Position numbers and translations under genes: made by a program. From assembly GCA_009760855.2 (NCBI GenBank), contig WPIO01000021.1, positions 5,109,501 through 5,173,500 of the forward strand: a stretch of DNA of 64,000 nt, given 5' to 3'. The stretch's first letter is position 1; the number at the start of each line of letters is the position of its first letter. The notes beneath the pieces were generated by a model. That model ran no database searches, was not told where the DNA came from, and saw only the letters and a program-made list of their open reading frames with translations. Positions 10,301-20,915 of the stretch are shown piece after piece. This stretch comes from Cristatella mucedo (taxonomy: Eukaryota > Bryozoa > Phylactolaemata > Cristatellidae).

Positions 10301-13300
10301 CCTTCGAATGTTAGCTGTGTGAAATCGCCTTGATCAATATCTAATGTAATAATTGTAGCAAGATAGAACTTCCTCTGCATCCAGACGATAACACGGTCTT
10401 GTGATTGCACAACATCCATTGTCAGTAATGGTGCACATGTTGGCAATACTAGACATATGAGACAGAAAGACAGCTGACTGCTGTTGAGTGCAGCTCATTC
10501 CTGTGATGCCAAATTAAAGGGACTTCGAGCTCGTATGCTGTGCAATCCACACTTATAGGCAGTCTATAAATACCTGAGCCAGGTATTTACCAGCAACCTG
10601 AGCCAGGCCATTATCAGGGTTTAAAAGGTTCTGCTTTATTCCCATAGCTTCTCTGAGGTCTGGCTAACAGAGGAACTGGTAGTGGCTCAAAGGCAGATCT
10701 CTGCTTTCTTCAGATGTCATAAATTATATTCTGCTTGACAGGCAGAAACTGATGCCATCAGCAAATACTCAGGTGCTGCTTTGTGGGATGGCATACCTGT
10801 GTGCAAGAGTTGGTCTGTATGTGCATGTGCCACACACGCACATGTATGCATGAGCGCACGCGCCATATGGGCTGTCGAGACTGGAGCAGCATTCGTGCCC
10901 ATCGAGCACTGATAGTATGACATAGTCATAGGAAAGATTTTCAAATGAGCCCATGCCCTCCTTCCGTTGAACTTACCAGAAGGTAAACTGATTTAACGGC
11001 CTCATTTATATAGTGGCAGAAGAGCCTTCACGGCTATCACCACCCCTTACAGTGGCCAATAAAGGATCGACCACTGAAGGACTCCAAGCTATGACCCGGG
11101 TCGTAAAGAACGAGCAGTTCTCATGCCCGACACCCACTTAGTCTTTGTGACTTTGTGGAGTTAGAAAGGGATATCTAATACCCTGTACCCTCTCAATGGT
11201 TGGCTGCTTGCAATACATTGCCTAATCCCGACTATGCCCTGCTGGTAGCTTAACTGGCTTCTCACTGGGAAAGCATCTCAAGTGCGCAAATATGTAGGAG
11301 GCTGTTGATAGCTGCAGGCTGCTAAGTGATGCTCTGCCACTCGCTTCTCGGTAGCCTTCTTTGCGAGCTGCTTCCTTCTTTGTGAGCCGACATCCTTGTC
11401 TTTGGCGGCTGAAGCCACCTCGCGAGACCCCATGTCTCTGATTAGTTGTCAGTAAGGACAAGTTAGCGCTAGCTGTAAGCCAGGATTTGTAATCTGTCTC
11501 ATGCACCAACTGACACAGTGGATGTCTAAAGTGGAAATATTAATTACGTATCTGAAGGATCAGACTATTCACATTGGTGGAAGTTAGGGAGTTTCAATAT
11601 TTCCCCCCTTACTTTAACCATTCATTGATTGTTCGTTGTGTGGGAAGCATATTACTGAACCGTGTGGAAAGTATGATCGAGTCACAAAAGTGAGCTGCTG
11701 TTGACTTCGGATAGTAACTGCATGTGTGCACCAACCCGGTGCTCACAATTAAGCTAAAAGGGAGTGCAGGGGTTAGCTGATAAAACATCATTTATGTAGC
11801 AGCATCAGAGCCTTAGTGGCCAGCATCTTGCTTTCGGTCGGCTGTTAAGGATCGCCTGCCGTAGGATTCGAACCCGTGACCTGGGTCTTGTAGTCCAAAC
11901 ACCTTACACCAGGGCTAAGATCAAGGGGCACAAGTGATGTCCTATCGCCTAAAAGGTAGAATGACCCATACCACCACCGTGTACAATGGAAGGACAGTCA
12001 CTGGAAGAGTACTTCTTTTGAGCCGAAGTGGGGCACTTAATAAATACGTCGACAAGAAGAACAAGTCTTAATGATTTTGTTTGTGCATGTCCATAGCAAA
12101 ATATGTTTATATTTATTGCAAACACGTTTTGAGACCGTTTTGAGTTATTGTTTTAGTGTTTTGGGTTTGCAGTTTTGGTTTGTTCCTGCAGACTACCGTG
12201 CTGGACTTTCTGCTATAGGCATAGTGCCCTAAGCAGAAACCCCACTTTTCATAGATAAGCATCTGCATGCAAGCCATAGCCGAAAAATCAGCGCAGTGTG
12301 GCTGCCGGTGCTATTGCTCTAATTTCTTTAAGATGTATAAGGGTATTCTACTATGCCAAGCATACTAAAGTTACTTGCAGCATGGGAAAATATCAATTGA
12401 CAACCCCAAAACAAACACATGCTGCTGGTATTTATGTATTTAGTGTGACCTTGTCCCACCACAATTCATTAGGCCTCCCTTTTCTGGCCAGGCATAGTGG
12501 CCTCCGGCTACTGTATTGTCTCATCTGCTGAAGCACAGTCCACTGAGCCCAAGTTTTACTGAAAAGGTAGAGTACTGGTGTTGGCCGAATACCCACATCA
12601 GTCGCGTGTCGATATCACTCCATAGTTATTCTATGAGGTTCATCAGGTGACCGGCTTGGCCACTTCCCCACTACTAAGCAAGGATTCATCAACAAGTACT
12701 TTACTCAAGATAGTTTGGATCGAACAAGTTGGGTTTCAAAGCTCAAATACTCGGCTTTGGGATCGTTACATTTGGAAGCAAGATAACGACCCTGAGGACA
12801 CTGCCAGGCCAGTGAAGTAATTTTTGACGAATCCTTGTTTGATGCTGGCGCATTGGCCCAGCCAGTCGCCTGATTTGAACCCTGCCCTACAAAAGCTGGT
12901 AGCATCTAGTCTTCTCTAGAAAAAAGACTGCATAAACAATCGTGGTAGGACGATGCTACACTAAACGCATATACACCGACAGTGTATGCGTTGAACATTT
13001 TGGTTGTCAAAGAACCACGGCCAGCTTGCATTATTACGTGACGTAATGTGCTTCACCCTAAGTGTCTCATGGACAACCTTGCTGCCAGTGCCGCTCACTA
13101 AGGTCAGAGATGGCATCTGTCTTTAGTGGAATCCTGGGGGTACTTATCTGCTATGTTTGCATTTTCTCTGATTCCCAACTCATGCTACTTGTGTGCTAAA
13201 CAGGTACATTCGATTTAGGATGCTGATGGGATCCGATTCCTAACCTACCCCATCAAATGCCATGCAACTCTCAGCACCTTTGAGGGTAGGTTGCCGTAAT

Positions 13301-15938
13301 GGCCTGATTGATTAATAACCGGGAAAGCGACATGGCCCTCTAGATTTGTGCCATCTGCTAATCAGTTTGTTGACACTTGTTTCGAACGATGAGCAAACGG
13401 TGAAGCATTGGAGTGACAAGAAAATGTAAAGTGGCAACGTGAGTGAATTTACAAAGAATGCCGACTTCCGCATCTGAAATCGATGTCTAGTGGTGGCAAT
13501 ATGAAGGCTTCAGGGCTATGATTTAGAACTTATAAACATTGGCTCGGGCCTCACAGTTCATGTCCGTCAGTGCCCCAAGTGTGTGGCTTCTGCTAGCTCT
13601 ACCTCCTGCCCTCTGTCACTATCTTCTATCTTTTGTCTCTTTGCATACAAGGGCGGTCTTAGGTCATGCTAATTCATCCAGCTATGGCAAAGCCCAGCTT
13701 CCATTAAACAATAGTGGAATTATAAATGCACAATCCAAATATTCGGATTTCGACCATCAACCATCTTCTTAACTGATCCCAAGTCAGCACCTTTACCTAG
13801 TGATCCTTGTTTGTTGTGATCTATCGGATCAATTCTTTGGCTTCTTTGTCAGTAAGATACTCTTAGATAAGATGGTCCATCTTTCTATAGCATCTCCAGT
13901 GACCGGACTGCTCTCCTTCAATTCCCTGCTTTACCTGCCACTAGGGACTTCATCTTGAAAGTTCATCAGTCTTAGTAGACTACCAGCCCTCTAGACTGTT
14001 CTCCTACTGAGATTATGGAATGCATTGTTTTTCTGCTGCTCTGCATAAATAACATAATCAATGTTTGCATAACCTCAGGTCTTGTTCCTCCACATTTCAA
14101 AAAGGTTGTGGTTAGGCCGCTTATTAAGAAAGGCAAGATTAGACCCGTAGAACTTGAGCCACTACTCGCCCAGTTCCCCAATTGCTGGTTCTATCAAAGA
14201 CACTGGAATGAGAGGTGGAAGACCAGCTAAACTCGGACATTAAAACTTCAAACCTATCAAGTAAGTTCCAGTCAGATTTGAGAGCTAGTCACTCCCTAGG
14301 GTCAGCTCTGTGGTAAGTTGATAATGATCTTTCAGCAATGCAGGCTTTTATAGTGCTGATGTGCTTGTTTTGCTGGATCTTTCGCCAGTGTTTTATGCCA
14401 TTGACCACCAAGTCCGTCTTGAGAGCCTCTTGTCTTGCCAGGAGATCAGTGGTGAGGTGCTGCCACGGTTGAGGTCTTATCTCAGTTGTAGACATTAGTG
14501 CATTGATGTCAACGGGTAATAGTCATCCAAGAAGCCTCTAAAGTAGGGTGAACCTCAGGGATCCGTGCTCGGTTGGCATTTCTAATTATTTAAACTCTCT
14601 CTCTGGCCGACATAATCACCAAGTGCAATCTGGGCTTTTATTTTTATACAGATGTAGCATAGCTGTCACTGTGCCTTGAGCCCTCCTGGCCTTCTAGCAC
14701 CTCAAACTCTCTCGTCTTTTTCTGCATGTATCGCTGACATTGGCATGGCTGCAGAGTTTCTCAAATTGACCATCTTACTAGCTAGAGGCAAACCTAGTGT
14801 TACTCAGAAATTGGAGAACTTACCCCTCACATTGGGCTCGGCCAGCATCTGCATGGAATTGGGATGTACTGTTTAAAAGTAACCTTTCACTGAACGACCA
14901 AATCAGCTTCACAGTCGACTGCCTACCTTCAGCTGATTAGCATTAAACAAAGTTGGGTCTGATTAGCTAAGGATATCACATCCGAGTTGGTTCATGCATT
15001 TGTGACATCCCATCTTGTTTTCTGTGACTTTCGCTTGCAGGTCTTCTGGCCTGTGCAATAAGGTGCTTACAGTTTGTACACAGCTCCTCAGCTAGGGTTG
15101 TCTGTTTTGAATAATGAAATTGCAGTGTCCGAGTTTTGCCACTTCTTACTGACCTGCACTGGGTCCCCATCAAGTAGTGTATCGCCTGCAATGTTCTATC
15201 ACTCACTTTTAGGTTCTTTCCTTCTCTTGCTCTGGCCTACCTATCCGAACTACTTCTTAACAGGCCAGGCATCGTACAACCTGTTCTTCTGATGCCTTTT
15301 AGCTGTGCCTCTAATCAACCTCAAATCCTTTGAATAACGTGCCATTTGTGTATGCTGCTTAAGCTTGGAACACATTCCCAATTGGACATATTATTTCATG
15401 ACCTTAAAAAAGACGACATTTAGAAAGGCGCTAAGGATGCCTCTGCTCCTCACATTTGCTTGGTCCTTGTGAATAGCCCTTTTGTGTGCTTATTTATGCT
15501 GACACTGTGCATATTATCTGTAACAAATTGGCACGCTTCTGTTACAGCATTTGTAAAGTGCCTAGAAATATATTTTGTCCTCTGATGGTGCTAAACAAAT
15601 TATTATTGTTGTTGTTTAACTTGTTTCCACCTCTCCGTTTCTGTCTCTGCCTCCCTTTCGTCTGTGTGCCTGTCTGACTGACTGACTCTTTCTTCCATAT
15701 ACATCTTGACCTGGCTATGTCTTGAGGTTTGTTTTGCTTGTTTTTTGTAGTGCCCCCAGCCCAGCCTGGTCAGAATGCTGGTAAAGGGACTAACACCAAC
15801 ACCGGCAGCAAACAATCTGATGCATCGTACCGGTCTTCGGATTACTTTGGTCACAATGGCATGACCTATTTTGACTTTGAACGCAAGATGATGCATCATC
15901 GCCTTCCACAGCCATCGTCTCGACTTAGTGTCAAATAG
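6739..15938 (+). CDS. NDUFV3: Short NDUFV3-type subunit of mitochondrial complex I (10 kDa), three exons
   Basis: The product is probably the small accessory subunit of the NADH dehydrogenase (flavoprotein) module of complex I. Spliced exons 6739-6786, 8893-8968 and 15751-15938 give 103 aa; the human short form has 108. Phases are 0 then 1, all GT-AG. Residues 1-35 (MAYLGSLAQLRATGRN, then VFIARPRFLSRCMTSG) are Arg-rich without acids, a typical mitochondrial presequence. The middle is Gly/Asn/Thr/Ser-rich linker. The C-terminus (DASYRSSDYFGHNG, MTYFDFERKMMHH, RLPQPSSR) matches the family pattern of Tyr-rich stretch, FxDxE-like helix and R(M/L)PQPSS end. The ATG has a good context (AAAGATGG) and the first donor AAT/GTGAGT is near consensus. 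KPGQN and QPGQN flank intron 2. Family assignment rests mainly on the C-terminal motif. Confidence 0.72.
7120..7316. repeat. (GT)n microsatellite, interrupted
   Basis: Two GT blocks are separated by about 80 bp of GT-rich imperfect sequence. The second block is a pure run of about 35 units. It lies in intron 1 of the NDUFV3-like gene. The open frames across it on both strands are by-products of the repeat. Confidence 0.95.
8310..8728 (+). mobile_element. LINE-1 3' end
   Basis: It starts with the last codons of the LINE-1 ORF (LKSFGDRAFSSYAP-type peptide) and runs through the 3' UTR to the tail aaagtgcctagagagagatt, gggcgctttatcaagtg and (ATT)n. It is nearly identical to the 3' end of the copy at 60360-60770, so a young insertion. 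It is 5' truncated, as usual for LINEs, and sits in intron 1 of the NDUFV3-like gene. Confidence 0.9.
8893..8968 (+). CDS. NDUFV3: NDUFV3-like exon 2
   Basis: Acceptor CTATTTATAG, then 25 codons plus one base (VFIARPRFLSRC to TKPGQN), donor GTACGT. It enters in phase 0 and leaves in phase 1, matching both neighbours. Confidence 0.68.
9550..9722 (-). mobile_element. SINE-B copy
   Basis: On the minus strand it has an A box-like start (tggcacactaggtaaggc), a B box-like region, cactgcaagcggtggtgat, agccgtaaaggctctt and the tail cgctatacaaaa. SINE-B is the second tRNA-derived family and occurs about twelve times in the window. Confidence 0.8.
9884..10000 (+). mobile_element. SINE-A copy, partial
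   Basis: Sequence ttttgcccaggggtcaaggt, then gtgggctcgagccgtgtggc, then gaagcgtctgg and cgctatacaattc follow the SINE-A order. The central tail is shortened. Confidence 0.6.
9991..10446 (-). other. Unrecognised 151-codon frame with an in-frame internal duplication
   Basis: This minus-strand frame has no ATG that clearly serves as start and no family motif I know. It reads through a 102-bp tandem duplication as two copies of a 34-residue block beginning QMLHLVWDRFVKISQIKSNE. The length of 102 keeps the frame. It lies inside intron 2 of the NDUFV3-like gene, on the opposite strand. It could be a remnant of a mobile element ORF or chance; I favour non-coding. Confidence 0.25.
10055..10255. repeat. 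Tandem duplication, 102-bp unit, two copies
   Basis: The block ccattgccaattggagatgc through gcagcatctga occurs at 10055-10153 and again at 10157-10255, with no differences seen across the 99 shared bases. Only three bases (aag) lie between the copies. It looks very recent. Confidence 0.95.
10989..11120 (-). mobile_element. SINE-B copy, degenerate
   Basis: On the plus strand it reads tatatagtggcagaagagcc, ttcacggctatcaccacc, aataaaggatcgaccactg and gacccgggtcgt, the reverse of the SINE-B order. B and A boxes are damaged. Confidence 0.7.
11125..11185 (+). mobile_element. LINE-2 3' tail fragment
   Basis: The words gcccgacacccac, gtctttgtgactttgtggag and ttagaaagggatat match the region after the LINE-2 ORF at 19548-19600. 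It is only about 60 bp long. Confidence 0.45.
11790..11915 (-). mobile_element. SINE-B copy
   Basis: The reverse-strand order is kept: atttatgtagcagcatcaga, ggctgttaaggatcgcctgc and the B box complement aggattcgaacccgtgacct. Confidence 0.7.
12290..12905. mobile_element. Tc1-like transposon relic
   Basis: It contains caagataacgaccctgagg, which reads as the transposase motif QDNDPE (family norm QDNDPKHTA), followed by actgccaggccagtgaag. The stretch gacaaccccaaaacaaacac also occurs in the elements near 28690 and 39265. It is much decayed, with no intact transposase. Confidence 0.55.
13966..15613 (+). mobile_element. Degenerate LINE-1 copy, RT domain to 3' tail
   Basis: The order follows the LINE-1 reverse transcriptase: FKKVVVRPLIKK-like frame near 14097, an S.GSTESAL-like stretch near 14290, FDTIDH remnants near 14390, a FYADD equivalent near 14645, then the 3' tail gtaaagtgcctagaaatata with (ATT)n at 15600. 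Many frameshifts. It lies just upstream of the last exon of the NDUFV3-like gene. Confidence 0.8.
15751..15938 (+). CDS. NDUFV3: NDUFV3-like exon 3 (last)
   Basis: Acceptor TTGTTTTTTGTAG with a strong T tract. Two bases complete a Val codon, then 61 codons run to the TAG. It holds the conserved C-terminal part ending PQPSSRLSVK. Confidence 0.8.
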
Positions 15939-16410
15939 TGCCGATATAGTTGCTTTAATATTCGGCATCCTAGCTTATGTCAAGAATCATTATATGCCAA
16001 CGAGGTATATGTGATAACCTTTTGTCTTAATTTGTTTAATGTAATGAATGACCTGATATTGATATTGATATTGAATTGAAATTATTTCAGCTGATGTGGT
16101 AATTGATATTCTTGCATTATCTGCATCAATGTAGTTGGCCTTCAAGCATCGATTGTCATTCTAGCTGTGATATGGAGCTTTAAAATTGGGAACATGCATG
16201 AACCACCATGTAGGTAGCCGAAATTAGAGCAGGTTAAATTGCCTTAAGCTACCAGGCCTTAGTGTTTATGAATGGTTGCCAAGGAGAGTGGCCATACTAG
16301 AAGATTTAATGGCTGGTTGTAAGCAATACTATAAATTCCAAAATTCGGGGGACGATTTATTTTGCCTGCATTATGCATGTTACTGTAAAGTTCTCTTGTA
16401 CTACTGATCA

Positions 16411-16412
<2 letters not shown>

Positions 16413-16490
<78 letters not shown>
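16413..16490. repeat. (TA)n microsatellite
   Basis: A pure run of about 39 TA units, continuous with the hairpin that follows. Confidence 0.95.
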
Positions 16491-16491
<1 letters not shown>

Positions 16492-16549
16492 TGAATCAAA
16501 TTAAGATAATTATATATATATATATATATATTATCTTCATTTGATTCAG
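16491..16549. repeat. Inverted repeat flanking a (TA) loop
   Basis: Arms ctgaatcaaattaagataa and ttatcttcatttgattcag pair with one mismatch in 19 around a short (TA) core. This could be a cruciform-prone site or the terminal repeats of a tiny palindromic element. Confidence 0.8.
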
Positions 16550-17694
16550 TGACAAGCAAGTAATAGTATAAATGGCATTAACTACCTGGCATACAGTGGT
16601 GGTGCCTGCATTGTTGGCAGCTTACCGGTCTTACAAGCCAAGTACCATAACTTGATACTTTCGGTTGCTATTTTGTGTCAATTTCTCATGGCTTCTATAA
16701 GGGTCGTCCATGCGAATAAACTATCTCTGTGTTGTACGTTTACACGTGAAGGTCCTAAAGAACAGCTGTCAGTGCACAATTATTTGCCTGACAATCGCTT
16801 GGTGGTATAGCTAGTAAGATTACCTACCAGTTATGTCGGTTGTCTGCTATTGTCATTGCAAAGCGCTAAGATGTAGTGGCAATTTGTCAAAGGAGCAGCC
16901 GTAAAGAATAGCTAGCATTATGTGCAGACTGTTCGATATTGTTGACCGAAGCCATTCGTAATCCAGCTATGCTTCGATCAGCCAGTTCTTTGGACTTTTG
17001 TTGATAGTGAGACTGCCTAGGACCAGGGACAGGTTAGAAGCACTATAGGTGGGAAAGCTGGTGTGGCAGGTGGGGCTGATCACTCAGCAAACCCTCAAAG
17101 ATAAAATCCTGAAAACATTGTAGGGCCCTTGAGCTATGCGAGCAAGGATTACTTGCACGTGGTCTGTCGGCCTAATGCACCTTATTAATCGGCGTGGTTG
17201 CCCTTGGCTTTGCTTCACCCATTCGAGACAAGCCTACTATCCAGTCATGTAATTATGTCTATGCACCATATTACAACATTCTTGCCCTCTGCCCCAACCG
17301 TTTGAGCCCACTAGAATTTCTCAGCTCTCACACCGACAGACTAAGCTCAAATTCGTCCCATCATTGAACAGGTTTTTGAATTTGCTCGGCTACTGCAATT
17401 TTAGGCTGGAGTTATCAAGGTCTTTCTGATGGCTTAACGAAGACGAGACATGAGCCAGTATTATTATCTTGGGCTAAGTAACCAAGAAATATAATTTTTC
17501 TGATCGCGAGTCGGCTTCTGGGAGGTGATTTTTTTTAATGCAGAACAACTGCAGGGCGTCAGTCATAGTACTGAGAGCAGACAAGTTTTGCCTCAAGTAG
17601 GAACTGATACTGCAAGTGTGCTGTTACAGTCCAGTGCCTTACCAATCGAGCTTTCTAGACTCAGTTCTCCTGCTACTTTCCATTGAACCCCGTC

Positions 17695-17825
17695 TTAGCT
17701 AGGGGGTAATGTGCTCGCTTTTCATGACCAGTTGTGGGTTGAGTCCTGCAGTGGACGATCCTTTATTGCCCACTGTAGGCTGTTCTACCGCTATATAAAT
17801 GAGGCTGTTGAATCTGCTACTTATT
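17695..17825 (+). mobile_element. SINE-B copy
   Basis: It reads agctagggggtaatgtgctc, gtgggttgagtcctgcagtg, gatcctttattgcccactg and ctatataaatgaggctgttg, the SINE-B order with a degenerate middle. Confidence 0.65.
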
Positions 17826-18279
17826 AATTTATATAACATGGCTTAGCTGACCGCTGGCTCCTGCTAGGTAGGCATTTCGTCGGTGTGAATAGACTTCGCC
17901 TCGTCTAGAGACATCCAGGTGGAGGCTAGGAGAAGGTGAAAGCTAGCCGCGATACCAGCATAAAATCCACGAGAACAGTCAGGAATTTACTGACCCATGT
18001 TAAGCCTAATCTAGGTTGTCTCTTCATTTGTATGTGTTTGTGGCTTGCTGTAAGGCTGTGGGTCCTCTGTCGTTAGGCAGACTGAGCATTAACTCTGTAG
18101 GCCAAGACTAAGAGAAGCAAAAAGCCAGACAACACCACAAAAAGTGCCGGTCTCCTTTACTGAAAGAAAGGCGAAGGACGACATGTATAGAGCACTTTTA
18201 CAATGCAAAAACACTGAAACATTGTCCGCCACACCCTAGAGATTGGTAGTACTTCCTGAATTATAGCATACAACTTAAT

Positions 18280-19600
18280 ATGTCACAATCTGCTGCCTTC
18301 GACACCATCACCATTGATCACGAAGTTCTGCTTGAACGATCAAGAACAACGATTGGTCTGGCAGACGAAGCACTGGCGTGGTTAGAGTCATACTTGTCTG
18401 ATCGTGTTCAATCCGTGTCATGTGGGGGTCAGTTCTTACACACGAGAAGGGTCACCTGTGGAGTTCCTCAGGGGTCTGTACTCGGTCCCTTGCTGTTCTC
18501 CATTGATACACAACCTCTGGGAAAAGTGATTAAGGCACATGGAATAGGAAATCACGTCTATGCTGACGATACTCAGTTGTATTTGTCATTCAAACCGTCG
18601 GAATCTGCTGCGGCAACTGAGAAACTGAATGCTTGCCTTGCCGATATTCGATCCTGGATGTTGGAAAACTTCCTGAAATTAAATGATGATAAAACCGAAC
18701 TGCTGCTCATAGGTCACCCTAAGCGTGTGGCTGGATTAAAAGGCTTTGCTCTTCTAATAGGTGATGCTATTGTGCGACCATCACCACGTGCTCGAAATTT
18801 AGGTGTCGTTTTCGACAGCTGCCTCAATTTCAAAAGCTTCATTCAGAAGTCTGCTTCTACAGCTAGCCATCACATCCGATCCCTATCCAAGATTAGGAGC
18901 TGTCTCCACAGTGGTTTGTAAAAAAATTAACTAGCTCTTTAGTTCTGTCTCGGCTTGATTATTGTAATTCCCTTTTGGCTGGGCTGCCAAAGAAATCTAT
19001 TAGGTCACTGCAGCGGACTATGAACATGGCTGTAAGGCTAGTCTTCAAGTCCTAGAGGTTTGAGCACGTGTCTCCTTTGCTGAAAGAGCTAGGATGATTG
19101 CGGCTTGAGCAACGGATACAGAGCAAAGTTCTTATGCTGACCCACAAGGTCCGCCACGGCTTGGCTCCTTCGTACCTAGCTGAACTGCTGCATCAGTTTC
19201 AGCCTGTTCGCACCCTCAGGTCCTGTGTGGACAATAAATTAGCTGTCCCATTCCTCCGCTTAAAGACCGTTGGCGATAGAAGCTTTAGCTCTGCAGGTCC
19301 TAGATTGTGGAGCTTGCTTCCACAATTCTTACGCAACGACAACTACTCTCCTACTGCCGACTATGGCACATCCTTTTCAGCGGTCCTGAGCTGCTACTTC
19401 TATGCTACTCACTACCTCAACTGCTCTCCTGACTCTGCTATGCTTCCCACTTTCTCTTTGTTGCGTGAGATGAAGTCTGTTGGCTACCGAATGCGTACCG
19501 AAAGCCGCTTAGGCTGTGAGTGCGCTATACAAAACTCTCCTGTGTAATGCCCACATGGTCTTTATGACTTTGTGGAGTTACAGACGGAGATACATTACAA
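18280..19600 (+). mobile_element. LINE-2: second CR1/L2-like LINE family, 5' truncated
   Basis: A 213-codon frame (18280-18921) carries reverse transcriptase motifs: AAFDTITIDHEVLLERS, the CGVPQGSVLGPLLF block, the catalytic box HVYADDTQLYLSF and LKLNDDKTELLLIG. A stop near 18919 breaks it, and a further frame (to 19547) gives the C-terminal part with SFSSAGPRLWSLLPQFLR. The element ends with aaagccgcttaggctg and gtgcgctatacaaaactc. Motif blocks match LINE-1 but the nucleotide sequence is clearly different, so I treat it as a separate family. Only the RT half onward is present. It is not functional as it stands. Confidence 0.85.
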
Positions 19601-19744
19601 TCTATAGTTTAGACAATATAGCTGGAAGTGATAGTTAATCGGTTGTGCTTTGGTGTTTAGAACTAATGAGTTGTAGGCTATGGCTGGTGCTGTACACTCG
19701 TGCTTCTGTATGGCTATGGAATAGATCGTTCTATGTGAACGACT

Positions 19745-19772
19745 GTACCTTGTTATGTATATAACAAGGTAC
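19745..19772. repeat. Perfect 12-bp hairpin
   Basis: gtaccttgttat and ataacaaggtac are exact reverse complements separated by gtat. No T run follows. Function unknown; it lies just downstream of LINE-2. Confidence 0.75.
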
Positions 19773-20039
19773 AGGAGCTCTTGGTTGCTGCATCGTTCTG
19801 CTACCGGCGGTGTACGTGTGCGTGTGTCGGTGTCGATGCCGAAACTAGGGCTTGTAAACCATGCTTCGAGACGCCTGGTCCACCCGTATTTGTTACGTTT
19901 CTGCAAGAGGACTAGCCTATGAGTTACTGTATGTGTGCAGTGTTTGTAGTGAAAGATTTTAGCACAGGAGACGTAGGACAGTTGATGTGTAAATATATAA
20001 TCACATTTTTAATCAATATATATCTATGCATATCTAATG

Positions 20040-20042
20040 AGC

Positions 20043-20097
<55 letters not shown>
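20040..20097. repeat. (TA)n microsatellite
   Basis: Nearly pure TA run with one interruption (tgta). It abuts the left end of the pogo/Tigger-like element at 20108. Confidence 0.9.
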
Positions 20098-20098
<1 letters not shown>

Positions 20099-20107
20099 GC
20101 ATACATA

Positions 20108-20915
20108 CAGTGGTACCTCGGCTGACGAGTGTCTCGACATACAAGTGTTTTGAGTCTCTCGGCCGATTTTTTGCTTTGAGTTTTGAGCTAAAGTTCGGGT
20201 TACGAGCCAGTTTCAGATACTCCACCGCTATTTGCCGCAGCAAACGTCGCACTGCGTGAGATTACTCATGTCAATTAGGATAGGGCAGCAAACGACGTTC
20301 TGTTGCAAGATGCTGCCCTACGACCCGAATGTGACGCCCAGCGCAGGCCTTTCAGTTCGCTCCCAGACAGACTCAAGCAAGCCACCGTGGTGCTTGGACG
20401 CACAAGATTTCCAGACTCCGGTATTAAGTCCGACTACGGAATGAGCAGCTAAGTACGTACAGTATTCTATTTAGGCAATATCATCATGTGGAAGTTCATT
20501 GCATAACTGATAACAATCGGCGCATCCAAGTAAGGTCCAGCCAATAAACTGAAAGCGAGGAAAGCTTATCGAAAGCGCAAAAATCGGCGAATTAAATTAA
20601 GATATTCATTTCAGCCTTTCTCCTCTAACGCTATTAGCATCTTCCAAGTCGTCTGATCTCAAAGTTACTCCTGTACGTTAGGATTAATAAGACCCGTTTA
20701 TTGCAAGACTTTCTGTTGTTTTGCTTTTAAGACAACATTCGTTGTATTTATAAGTACATTTTTTAATTTAAAAACATGTGACAACAAGTCGCAGTGTTTT
20801 TCGGGGGTCGGAAACGGATTAATAGCATTTCAATTCATTCCAATGGGGAAAATTGATTTGACATATGAGTAATTTGTGTTATGAGCTCCGGCACGGAACG
20901 AATTATAAATATATA
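20108..20915 (+). mobile_element. Pogo/Tigger-like DNA transposon, non-autonomous or decayed
   Basis: The left end CAGTGGTACCTCGGCTGACG after a TA target base pair, with tacgag-type repeats (acatacaag, ggttacgagcc), matches the classic Tigger-type terminus. The right part (ggaaacggattaatagcatt, ccaatggggaaaattg, tatgagctccggcacggaac) is the usual right-end sequence, but the final TIR is eroded so the exact end is uncertain. No transposase frame is visible. Confidence 0.65.
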
